Part shown: positions 1 through 5,961 of the stretch, one piece after another
How positions within the stretch are numbered: position 1 is the stretch's first letter
How the letters are laid out: each line of letters starts with the position of its first letter
NCBI GenBank assembly: GCA_003499585.1
Contig: DNSU01000096.1
Span: 6,255-14,658, forward strand
Length of the DNA stretch: 8,404 nt
DNA from: Cyanobacteria bacterium UBA9579
Lineage (GTDB): Bacteria; Cyanobacteriota; Vampirovibrionia; Gastranaerophilales; UBA9579
Direction: 5' to 3'
The notes under the pieces: generated by a model
The model's input: the letters and a program-made list of their open reading frames with translations, nothing else
Told to the model about the DNA's origin: nothing
Databases searched by the model: none
Made by a program: the position numbers and the translations under genes

Positions 1-380
1 TTTTCTTTTATATAATTAACTGCCAATTCACAAAAAAAGGCGCAAAAGTCATAAAAATTTTTAGGCAAAAGTAAATATTCAACAAAGCCTCAAAAAATTA
101 TTTACTAAGTTTTTATCGTTTTTATAATAATTATTAGCATAAACCAATATCATTGCTGATTTTCATTATTATATTTTCTTTATTACCCTAATAATAGCTC
201 TTTTCAATATATTAATATTACCCGATCAACTTTTATAATTGTTTTAACTAAAAGAAATGATATAATTCAATATCCAAGTATATTATTCGATTTTTTTCAT
301 TTTATTTAAATTTATATATTATGATAAAATTTTTTTATCTCTCTAAGAGCTTAACTATCAAAGTTAAAAAAATTATTTTT

Positions 381-408
381 TTGATAAAAAAGTTAATAAT
401 GTGATAAT
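381..408 (+). promoter_or_regulatory. candidate sigma70-type promoter for the RpaB-like gene
   Basis: A -35-like TTGATA (381-386, five of six to TTGACA) is separated by 16 bases from GATAAT (403-408, five of six to TATAAT). A TG dinucleotide at 400-401 makes it an extended -10. Initiation would fall near 415, giving a leader of about 180 bases that contains the 498-521 hairpin. An alternative start using TATAAT at 550-555 would give a leader of about 35 bases. In DNA this AT-rich, promoter-like hexamers occur by chance, so this is only a candidate. Confidence 0.4.
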
Positions 409-497
409 ATAAATTAAAACCAAGAAAACTTAGTAAAAAAATTATTATCCCTCACATACGTTGTCTAAATAACCTTTTATGATAGGATACAACTAGA

Positions 498-521
498 TTA
501 GATAAAAATAATTTTATCTAA
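498..521 (+). promoter_or_regulatory. inverted repeat / hairpin in the leader of the RpaB-like gene
   Basis: TTAGATAAAA (498-507) and TTTTATCTAA (512-521) are exact reverse complements separated by ATAA, giving ten perfect pairs with a four-base loop. No T-run follows, so it is not a normal intrinsic terminator. It lies 76-99 bases before the start codon. It could be an operator for autoregulation or an RNA stem in the leader; the sequence alone does not decide. Confidence 0.4.
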
Positions 522-596
522 CCTTTATGTAGAAGACGAATAAGTTAATTATAATTTTACAGTGGCACATAATAAGATTAGTAAGGGCAAAACGAA

Positions 597-1343
597 ATGA
601 CACAAAACGTGGAAATACAGAACGAAAACCAGGATCGTGAAAGAATCTTAATTGTAGACGATGAGGCTAGTATTCGCAGAATTCTAGAAACAAGACTTAA
701 AATGGTAGGTTATGAAGTATTAACCGCAGCTGATGGTGAAGAAGCCCTGGATGCTTTTTCTAAATTTAATCCGGATTTACTTATCCTGGACGTTATGATG
801 CCTAAGTTAGATGGATATGGGGTAGTTAGAGAAGTCAGAAAGACTTCTGAAACTCCTATAATTGTACTTACTGCATTAGGTGATGTATCAGAACGTATTA
901 CCGGACTCGAACTTGGAGCAGATGACTATGTCATTAAACCTTTCAGTCCAAAAGAATTAGAAGCACGTGTAAAAGCTGTACTAAGAAGAACCAATCAAAG
1001 AGAATCCGTTGGTGTTGGCAAAGTTACCAAAAATGTTATTACAACAGGTAATATCAGAATTGACACCAGCAGACGCCAGGTATTCCGTAAAAATGAACGT
1101 ATCAGACTTACAGGAATGGAATTTAGCTTACTTGAATTATTAGTAAGCAATTCAGGTCAGGCTTTCTCAAGAAATGAAATTCTTCAATACGTATGGTCAT
1201 ACCCTGCCGATCATAGAATCGACACCAGAGTTGTTGATGTTCACATTAGCAGACTAAGATCAAAATTAGAAGTTGATCCTGCTAATCCAGAACTCATCTT
1301 AACAGCACGTGGTATTGGTTATATGTTCCAACGAATTAACTAA
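597..1343 (+). CDS. rpaB: OmpR-family response regulator, RpaB-like
   Basis: A DNA-binding response regulator of 248 residues, a normal length. An N-terminal receiver domain (about 16-131) has the acidic pair D21/D22, phospho-acceptor D65 in LDVMMPKLDGYG, T92 and K114. A C-terminal OmpR/PhoB winged helix (about 148-246) ends in the usual GIGYMF turn. Blocks such as ASIRRILETRL, ITGLELGADDYV, KPFSPKELEAR and RIRLTGMEFSLLELLVS closely match what I recall of cyanobacterial RpaB, which pairs with the histidine kinase NblS (Hik33) and controls light- and stress-responsive genes. The ATG is preceded by AAGGG with a nine-base spacer. No kinase gene is adjacent. The extra residues before the receiver domain are polar and unremarkable. 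In a fermentative cell the target genes must differ from photosynthesis genes; that is inference. Another OmpR-type regulator such as RpaA or PhoB is less likely. Confidence 0.85.
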   Translation: MTQNVEIQNENQDRERILIVDDEASIRRILETRLKMVGYEVLTAADGEEALDAFSKFNPDLLILDVMMPKLDGYGVVREVRKTSETPIIVLTALGDVSERITGLELGADDYVIKPFSPKELEARVKAVLRRTNQRESVGVGKVTKNVITTGNIRIDTSRRQVFRKNERIRLTGMEFSLLELLVSNSGQAFSRNEILQYVWSYPADHRIDTRVVDVHISRLRSKLEVDPANPELILTARGIGYMFQRIN

Positions 1344-1378
1344 GTTTAAATATTTTAATGTTGGTTAATTTTAATTTT

Positions 1379-1879
1379 TTACTTTTTAACAGTACCTGTT
1401 AGAGTATCTAAGGTTCCTTGTCTTAAAGATTCTAAAGCATCTTGTGCTTTTATAGTAATGTTTTCTAAGGGATCTAATACTATTGTTTTTGTGTGGCCCG
1501 GTAAAGAATTCCAGAATGATATCCAATCCAATCCACCATTTTTCAGGTCTTTATTCACCATTCGACCAAAATATTTGTCCTCATCCTCGATTCTGGGATT
1601 GAGTACATCTATTCCATTTGTTTTGCAGCCTTCAACATATTCACTTGCTGCTTTTTTCCCATCTTCCTTTCTTTGCAAAGCGTGTTTAAAATCTGCTATA
1701 TCCTGCTCGGTAGTTATAACTACCCTATCCAATCTTTTATTTTTAGAATTAGAAGTATCAATAAAGTCTGTTGGAATCCCCCTTTTTGCATTTTCATTTT
1801 TTATTCTTTCATATGCTGTTTTCACATCGCTCGGATTACCATAAACTTCAAACTTTTTTCCAAAACTTACTAAACTCAT
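1379..1879 (-). CDS. hypothetical protein, 166 residues
   Basis: I do not recognise this protein. It is hydrophilic and highly charged, with no signal peptide or membrane segment and a single cysteine (C85), so it is probably cytosolic. The N-terminus reads VSFGKKFEVYGNPSDVKTAY, followed by a Lys/Glu-rich likely helical stretch (about 17-33), a polar linker (about 40-50), a second charged segment (58-85) and a Trp-containing region GGLDWISFWNSLPGH (115-129). The tail from about 140 looks helical. The ATG is preceded on the minus strand by AAAAGGA with a ten-base spacer, which supports translation. It stands alone, convergent with the RpaB-like gene and divergent from the NfnA-like gene. An overlapping open frame on the plus strand lacks a ribosome binding site and has the composition of an antisense shadow, so I prefer this strand. 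Confidence 0.65.
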   Translation of the reverse strand: MSLVSFGKKFEVYGNPSDVKTAYERIKNENAKRGIPTDFIDTSNSKNKRLDRVVITTEQDIADFKHALQRKEDGKKAASEYVEGCKTNGIDVLNPRIEDEDKYFGRMVNKDLKNGGLDWISFWNSLPGHTKTIVLDPLENITIKAQDALESLRQGTLDTLTGTVKK

Positions 1880-2152
1880 TTTTGCTTATTCCTTTTCATT
1901 TTTATTTTACATATACAATAAAACCAAAAGCATAAAAAAAATTACTTTTTTTATGAACAAATTTTCCTTTCAAACAAAAAGTAAATAAACACACAATAAT
2001 TGGACTTTAATGGGGTTTATCCTGTAAAATATGATTGGATATTATTTATCAGCAATACACTTGCTATTAAATACTGATTGGTTGTATTATTGACTAGTGT
2101 TTTGTTAAATTAGTTTTGTCGGGTAATTTTTATAAGTAATTAATTTGATGCT

Positions 2153-2169
2153 GGTGCGCAATGCGCACC
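2153..2169. repeat. GC-rich palindrome, possible dispersed repeat remnant
   Basis: GGTGCGCAATGCGCACC consists of eight-base arms that are exact reverse complements around a single central A. It is followed by CTAC and then CCCGGG and a run of six T. It stands out sharply from the surrounding AT-rich DNA. The ending GCACCCTAC resembles the ends of small palindromic repeats I recall from cyanobacterial and other genomes, but that is memory, not a search. It could also act as an intrinsic terminator, although the T-run does not directly abut the stem. Confidence 0.45.
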
Positions 2170-2266
2170 CTACTCCCGGGCTTTTTTCTTTAAGGCGTGA
2201 AATGAGTTATTTTTATTCTATTTATTTAACTTAACAGAGTACTAGTTAAAGACTAAATTATTAATT

Positions 2267-2270
2267 GGAG
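2267..2270 (+). promoter_or_regulatory. ribosome binding site deciding the GTG start
   Basis: GGAG lies six bases before GTG at 2277. The upstream in-frame TTG at 2265 overlaps this GGAG and has no Shine-Dalgarno of its own, so the GTG is the likelier start. It gives an N-terminus MGYKILSKREL that fits the family. Confidence 0.7.
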
Positions 2271-2276
2271 TTAGAC

Positions 2277-3119
2277 GTGGGATACAAGATTTTATCAAAA
2301 AGAGAATTAAGCACTGATTTATACGAACTGGTCATTGATGCGCCTTTTGTTACCAGAAGGGGACAGGCAGGGCAGTTTATAATTTTGCGAGTGGATGAAA
2401 ACGGAGAAAGAGTCCCTCTAACGATCGCAGATATTAATAAAGAAAAAAACGAATTAACCATAGTATTTATGGCTGTTGGCTATACCACCAAAAAACTGGC
2501 TGAATTAAATGCAGGTGATGAAATTTCAGATTTAGTCGGACCTCTTGGGGTCCCTACTGAAATAAAAAAATTCGGAACGGTTGTTTGCGTTGCTGGTGGA
2601 TACGGAGCAGCACCTTGCTATTTAATTGCCAAGGCATTTAAAGAAGCAGGAAATAAAGTTTATATGATTATGGGCGCAAGAAGAAGCGATCTTATTTTCT
2701 GGCAGGAAAAAATGAAAAGCGCCTGTGATGAGCTTTTCATCACAACAGATGATGGAAGCCTGGGCAGGCAGGGTCTTGTTACTGATATTCTGAAAGAACT
2801 AATGGCAAAAGAGAAAATTGATCACGTTATGACAGTCGGGCCAATGCCAATGATGAAAGCTGTTGCTGATCTTACAAGAGCTGATAAAATTTATACCGTA
2901 GCAAGTATGAACCCAATTATGGTTGATGGAACCGGCATGTGTGGAGCATGCAGGGTAACTGTCGGCGGCAAAGTAAAATTTGCTTGTGTAGAAGGCCCTG
3001 ATTTTGATGCACATGAAATTGATTTTGAAGAAGTTGCAAACAGAACCAGAATTTATAAAGATCATGAAACCAAAACAAGAGATCAGGACTGTAATCTTAT
3101 AAAACAAGCTGATAACTAA
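2277..3119 (+). CDS. NfnA/SudB-type ferredoxin-NAD(P)+ oxidoreductase subunit alpha
   Basis: A 280-residue flavin/iron-sulfur reductase subunit of the NfnA (SudB, sulfide dehydrogenase beta) family, cytosolic. Numbered from the GTG start, an N-terminal FAD-binding barrel (about 1-97) carries the flavin motif RVPLTI (45-50). A nucleotide-binding domain has VAGGYGAAP (105-113), a variant of the usual GGGxGxAP loop. The C-terminus carries the diagnostic [2Fe-2S] segment VDGTGMCGACRVTVGG with C222, C225 and C237; D217 matches the aspartate described as the fourth ligand in the NfnAB family. In NfnAB complexes this subunit binds NAD(H) and works with a larger FAD/[4Fe-4S] partner, NfnB, to couple NADH, NADPH and ferredoxin. 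That partner normally follows directly, but here a terminator and a convergent gene follow instead. PyrK is a related alternative, but the GTGMCGACRVTV block favours NfnA. Confidence 0.85.
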   Translation: MGYKILSKRELSTDLYELVIDAPFVTRRGQAGQFIILRVDENGERVPLTIADINKEKNELTIVFMAVGYTTKKLAELNAGDEISDLVGPLGVPTEIKKFGTVVCVAGGYGAAPCYLIAKAFKEAGNKVYMIMGARRSDLIFWQEKMKSACDELFITTDDGSLGRQGLVTDILKELMAKEKIDHVMTVGPMPMMKAVADLTRADKIYTVASMNPIMVDGTGMCGACRVTVGGKVKFACVEGPDFDAHEIDFEEVANRTRIYKDHETKTRDQDCNLIKQADN

Positions 3120-3125
3120 AAAAAG

Positions 3126-3177
3126 ATATTTTAATAAAAGAGACCACTTTTAAAAGTGGTCTCTTTTATTAAAATAT
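3126..3177. terminator. bidirectional intrinsic terminator, perfect 26-bp arms
   Basis: Bases 3126-3151 and 3152-3177 are exact reverse complements. The GC-bearing core pairs AGAGACCACTTTT with AAAAGTGGTCTCT; the central TTTTAAAA would form the loop. The outer A-rich and T-rich flanks give a T-run on whichever strand is transcribed. It begins seven bases after the stop of the NfnA-like gene and lies 30 bases beyond the stop of the convergent receiver gene, so it can end both transcripts. Confidence 0.9.
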
Positions 3178-3207
3178 TGAAAAATACGTTAATTATTTTT
3201 ATTGTTT

Positions 3208-3597
3208 TTAGTGCTCATGCAAGAATCTTTTTACTCTACAAACGAGGCTACTGGCATTAACAGGCTTATTTATAAATTCATCAGCTTTAATCCAATCTTT
3301 TTCCTCTTTTGAATTAAGATCAAAGACAATACCTGTTTTTCTCACGATATCAGATAAAATGATAATTGGTATTTCAGGCTTTTCTTTTTTCATAGAATAA
3401 GCCAGACTAAACCCTGCATCAACATTTTCAAGCATAATTTCCGTAATTACAAGGTCAGGCTTAACGGAATTAAATTTTTCCATTGCCTCTTTTGCTGAAT
3501 TAGCTAACGCTACTTTGAATCCTTGAGCTACTAATTCCTGCCTGTTTATTTCTAAAAATTCTTCATCTTTATCAACTAAAAGAACTGTTTTTTCCAT
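3208..3597 (-). CDS. receiver-only response regulator with Glu at the phospho-acceptor position
   Basis: A 129-residue single receiver domain with no output domain. The first strand reads VLLVDKDEEF, so the acidic pair is D9 and D11 around K10 rather than two adjacent Asp. The position of the phosphorylated Asp is E53 (VITEIMLE), with S82 in the Thr/Ser position and K111 in INKPVN. The codon for E53 is GAA and clearly read. The block KDWIKADEFINKPVN resembles small receiver proteins that I recall being encoded beside [FeFe]-hydrogenases. It lies 46 bases after the hydrogenase gene on the same strand, with AAGGA ten bases before its ATG, so the two are probably co-transcribed. Glu may mimic phospho-Asp or abolish phosphorylation; a protein-interaction role with the hydrogenase or a kinase is inference. 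Confidence 0.8.
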   Translation of the reverse strand: MEKTVLLVDKDEEFLEINRQELVAQGFKVALANSAKEAMEKFNSVKPDLVITEIMLENVDAGFSLAYSMKKEKPEIPIIILSDIVRKTGIVFDLNSKEEKDWIKADEFINKPVNASSLVCRVKRFLHEH

Positions 3598-3643
3598 AAT
3601 TAGATTATCCTTTTTATTATTCCAAAAGCCAAACTCTTATCGG

Positions 3644-5392
3644 TTATACTCCGGGTCTTTCTACATAATGTGTATGAAGATGCTTGTGAGAAACCTCACT
3701 CAGTGGTTTCTTGAGGAATTCTTCATATACTCTCTGCACATCAGGGTTATGATATGAACCTCTTAAACCTTTATTAGCATCTATTTTATAAATACTCTTC
3801 AATCTGGCTTTTATTCTCTCGGGATCAGTATTAATTGGTTGACCACCACCGGCAATACATCCGCCCGGGCATGTCATAACTTCTATAAAGTGATAGTCTG
3901 CTTCACCTTTTAATATTCTATCCATTAATTTTCTGGCTTGACTAAGAGAATTAACAACAGCAACTTTAAGATTCATACCATCTATTGGTATTACAGCTTC
4001 TTTTGCTCCTTCAAGACCTCTTACTGAATAGAAATCAATATACGAAAGTTCTTTGCCTGTAATGAGATAATAAGCTGATCTTAATGCAGCTTCCATAACG
4101 CCGCCTGATGCTCCAAAAATATCACCTGCACCGGTGGCTATACCTAATAAGCTGTCAAATTTGCTTTCTTCCAGACTTGCAAAGTCAATGCCAAGGGATT
4201 TAAGAACTTTGACTAGTTCTCTGGTTGTAAGAACCGCATCAACATCGCGAATCTCATCGACTTCCATCTCTGATCTCTGGCATTCATATTTTTTAGCCGT
4301 ACAAGGCATAATGGACACCACGAATATATCTTTTGGGTCTATTCCTTGCTTTTGTGCATAATAGCTCTTTGCTAAAGCTCCAAGCATTTGATGCGGAGAT
4401 TTACAGGTTGATAAATTAGGAATTAATGATGGATAAAAATGCTCGATAAACTTGATCCAACCTGGAGAACAGGAAGTCATCATTGGAAGGACACCACCTT
4501 TAGTGATTCTTTCCACTAATTCACTGCCTTCTTCCATTATAGTCAAGTCAGCTGCAAAGTTTGTATCAAATACTTTATCAAAACCAATTCTTCTCAAACT
4601 GGTTACCATCTTACCTGTAGAAATTACACCTGAATCCATTCCCATAGCTTCACCGATTGTAACTCTAATAGCAGGTGCTGTTTGAACAATTACATGCTTT
4701 TTAGTGTCATATATAGCTTCAAATACTTGTCTAATTGAACTTCTTTCTTTTAGTGCGCCAGTTGGACAAACCATAATACACTGTCCACAGTTTACACAAA
4801 CTGTTTCTTCAAGACTTTTGTTGAATGTCGGAGTAACAATGGTGTCAAATCCACGTTTTGTGAAGTCTATAGCACTGACGCTTTGAACTTCCTCACAAAT
4901 TTTAACGCATCTGCCGCAAAGGATACACTTTTCAGGATCTCTTTCTATTGACGGAGAAGCTAAATCAGGGAGATTTTCTCTCATTCTACCTTTATAACGT
5001 ACATCTCTTACGCCATATTCTTCAGCTAATTCCTGTAATTTACAGGTTCCGTTTCTTTCACACTTTAGACAATCAGGAGGATGATTTGCTATTAAGAGTT
5101 CTATAATCGTTTTTCTGGCTTGTCTTACTCTAGGAGAGTGAGTCTGGATATCCATTCCTTCTGAAGCTGGGAAAGCACATGCCGGGATTAAATTTCTGGC
5201 ACCGCCGACCTCAACAACACATATCCTGCAAGCTCCCGTTACAGAAGTGTTTTCAAGATAACATAAAGTTGGAATATTAATACCTGCTGCTTTAGCTGCA
5301 TCTAATATTGTACAGCCTTCAGGTGCTTCTACTTCTCTTCCATTTATTGTGAGCTTTATCTTTTTTACTATATCCATTTCCAGTTTTTCCAT
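3644..5392 (-). CDS. hydA: [FeFe]-hydrogenase catalytic subunit HydA (NAD-linked, M3 type)
   Basis: Catalyses reversible 2H+ + 2e- to H2 in the cytosol. Numbered as 583 residues from the GTG at 5395 (subtract one for the chosen ATG). An N-terminal [2Fe-2S] domain has C45, C56, C59 and C73. A His-ligated [4Fe-4S] site has H105, C109, C112 and C118. Two ferredoxin-type [4Fe-4S] motifs are C157/C160/C163/C167 and C200/C203/C206/C210. The H-cluster domain has TSCSPGW (307-313), MPCTAKKYE (363-371, C365) and EVMTCPGGCIAGGGQP (505-520, C509 and C513), and the tail HLHTHYVERPG is typical. The first motif has Ser310 where TSCCPxW is usual. Length matches M3-type HydA. The receiver gene follows on the same strand; the hydC-hydB operon is divergent, so this subunit may assemble with those products. 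Loss of a ligand is possible, but the rest of the domain is intact. Confidence 0.93.
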   Translation of the reverse strand: MEKLEMDIVKKIKLTINGREVEAPEGCTILDAAKAAGINIPTLCYLENTSVTGACRICVVEVGGARNLIPACAFPASEGMDIQTHSPRVRQARKTIIELLIANHPPDCLKCERNGTCKLQELAEEYGVRDVRYKGRMRENLPDLASPSIERDPEKCILCGRCVKICEEVQSVSAIDFTKRGFDTIVTPTFNKSLEETVCVNCGQCIMVCPTGALKERSSIRQVFEAIYDTKKHVIVQTAPAIRVTIGEAMGMDSGVISTGKMVTSLRRIGFDKVFDTNFAADLTIMEEGSELVERITKGGVLPMMTSCSPGWIKFIEHFYPSLIPNLSTCKSPHQMLGALAKSYYAQKQGIDPKDIFVVSIMPCTAKKYECQRSEMEVDEIRDVDAVLTTRELVKVLKSLGIDFASLEESKFDSLLGIATGAGDIFGASGGVMEAALRSAYYLITGKELSYIDFYSVRGLEGAKEAVIPIDGMNLKVAVVNSLSQARKLMDRILKGEADYHFIEVMTCPGGCIAGGGQPINTDPERIKARLKSIYKIDANKGLRGSYHNPDVQRVYEEFLKKPLSEVSHKHLHTHYVERPGV

Positions 5393-5397
5393 CACGT

Positions 5398-5403
5398 TCC
5401 TCT
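5398..5403 (-). promoter_or_regulatory. ribosome binding site deciding the hydA start
   Basis: On the minus strand AGAGGA is followed by five bases and then ATG at 5392. An overlapping in-frame GTG at 5395 would sit only two bases from the Shine-Dalgarno, too close, so the ATG is preferred. A further in-frame ATG six codons downstream of the GTG has no comparable site. Confidence 0.7.
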
Positions 5404-5612
5404 TCTAGCAGTGCTATTACGATAATTAAAAAAATTAAATTAAGTCTAAATAAATCAGTGACACAGTAACTTTTTCAGCTATTGATCTTTCCATAATACT
5501 TGGTTATCTACTTCAGTGCTATAACCGTTAACTTAGTTTAGGCGATTTCACCACTCTTTGATCAATCAAGAAATTTATCACTATTTAATCTCATTCTTAT
5601 TGTATTTCAAAC

Positions 5613-5628
5613 TTGATTTAAAAATCAA
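5613..5628. promoter_or_regulatory. candidate operator, near-palindrome
   Basis: TTGATTTAAAAATCAA has seven of eight arm positions complementary. It lies 63 bases upstream of the rightward extended -10 and 221 bases upstream of hydA. It resembles the half-site style of FNR (TTGATnnnnATCAA) but the half-sites are six rather than four bases apart, and it does not match the Rex consensus (TTGTGA...TCACAA). Assignment to any regulator is speculative. Confidence 0.25.
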
Positions 5629-5690
5629 ATGATTTAGTTGATTCTAGCAATTTATTAAGCTTAATTTTCTCTATGCAAAAAATACAAATT

Positions 5691-5699
5691 TGCTATAAT
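5691..5699 (+). promoter_or_regulatory. extended -10 promoter for the hydCB operon or a leader RNA
   Basis: TGCTATAAT gives a perfect TATAAT (5694-5699) with the TG extension. No good -35 is present at the normal distance, which extended -10 promoters tolerate. Transcription would begin near 5706, about 18 bases before the three-way-junction element, leaving a leader of roughly 295 bases before hydC. Confidence 0.5.
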
Positions 5700-5723
5700 A
5701 GATTAATACCAAAAAGCGTTGAT

Positions 5724-5788
5724 ATTGTTTTTAGAAGTATTATTTTAATAAATACTTGAATAATGGCCAAAAATGCCATAAAAACAAT
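5724..5788 (+). ncRNA. predicted three-way-junction RNA element in the hydC leader
   Basis: Closing stem P1 pairs ATTGTTTTT (5724-5732) with AAAAACAAT (5780-5788), nine perfect pairs. It encloses P2, AAGTATT (5735-5741) with AATACTT (5751-5757), and P3, ATGGC (5763-5767) with GCCAT (5775-5779) around the loop CAAAAAT. Junction strands are AG, GAATA and none. I do not recognise a known riboswitch class. The low GC content makes chance pairing a real possibility, but the nested arrangement directly behind a promoter is suggestive. Confidence 0.35.
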
Positions 5789-5826
5789 TAGGGGGACTAC
5801 TAATAGCTTTAATCGAAGTCAAATAT

Positions 5827-5899
5827 CTATATACAGCTTAAATATACGGCATAAATTAAAATCGATAATCTATGCACAATATATTTTTGCTGTCTATAG
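5827..5899 (+). ncRNA. predicted long imperfect hairpin in the hydC leader
   Basis: CTATATACAGC (5827-5837) pairs with GCTGTCTATAG (5889-5899) with one mismatch. After a 2x2 TT/TT internal loop, AAATATA (5840-5846) pairs with TATATTT (5880-5886). GCATA (5849-5853) then pairs with TATGC (5871-5875), and ATTA (5855-5858) with TAAT (5866-5869) around a seven-base loop. About 26 pairs span 73 bases. A smaller hairpin ATTAC/GTAAT follows at 5904-5921 ahead of a T-rich stretch and could act as a weak terminator. Confidence 0.4.
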
Positions 5900-5931
5900 C
5901 CAGATTACCAAGAAAAGTAATGATTTTAATT

Positions 5932-5961
5932 TTGGAAAGTTTTGCATAATTTACTTATAAA
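5932..5961 (+). promoter_or_regulatory. candidate proximal promoter for hydC
   Basis: TTGGAA (5932-5937, four of six to the -35 consensus) and TATAAA (5956-5961, five of six to the -10) are 18 bases apart. Initiation would fall near 5968, giving a short leader of about 34 bases that excludes the upstream RNA folds. If real, the upstream promoter could make a separate RNA. Confidence 0.3.

Larger units (their letters stand above)
1..596. other. AT-rich non-coding region upstream of the RpaB-like gene
   Basis: No convincing coding region is visible here; all frames are broken by frequent stops and the sequence is extremely AT-rich. It holds a candidate sigma70-type promoter (381-408), a second weaker -10-like hexamer TATAAT at 550-555 without a good -35, and a hairpin at 498-521. 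Small AT-only palindromes such as TAATAATTATTA at 125-136 also occur but are expected by chance in this composition. I saw no paired TTACA repeats that would make a classical cyanobacterial HLR1 (RpaB) box; there is only a single TTACA near 557-561. Nothing indicates the end of another gene at the left edge. Confidence 0.6.
1880..2276. other. intergenic region between divergent genes
   Basis: No gene is visible in this gap. It must hold the promoters of the leftward hypothetical gene and the rightward NfnA-like gene. The clearest structure is the GC-rich palindrome at 2153-2169. Possible rightward promoter elements include TTGGAC (2000-2005) with TAAAAT (2025-2030), but the 19-base spacing is poor. 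A TTAACA/TAAATT pair (2231-2236 and 2254-2259) has 17-base spacing but would start transcription on top of the ribosome binding site. Neither is convincing enough to annotate separately. Confidence 0.5.

Noticed and set aside
541..596. HLR1 (RpaB) box for autoregulation
   Set aside because: Only one TTACA is present; the paired direct repeat required by the motif is absent.
1458..1844. 128-codon open frame on the plus strand opposite the hypothetical gene
   Set aside because: No ribosome binding site, Ser/Phe/Leu-rich antisense-like composition; the minus-strand frame has a Shine-Dalgarno and an ordinary protein composition.
2265..2276. TTG start for the NfnA-like gene
   Set aside because: It overlaps the GGAG that properly serves the GTG at 2277, and lacks its own ribosome binding site.
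5393..5395. GTG start for hydA
   Set aside because: Only two bases from the AGAGGA Shine-Dalgarno; the next codon, ATG at 5392, is better spaced.
5409..5522. Direct repeat CAGTGCTAT at 5409-5417 and 5514-5522
   Set aside because: Only nine bases long and two copies; too weak to call a repeat element or operator.
5613..5628. Firm FNR or Rex binding site
   Set aside because: The half-site spacing is wrong for FNR and the sequence does not match Rex; kept only as a low-confidence palindrome.
5763..5960. 65-codon open frame upstream of hydC
   Set aside because: No ribosome binding site before its ATG, random-looking composition, and it overlies the predicted RNA stems; treated as chance.
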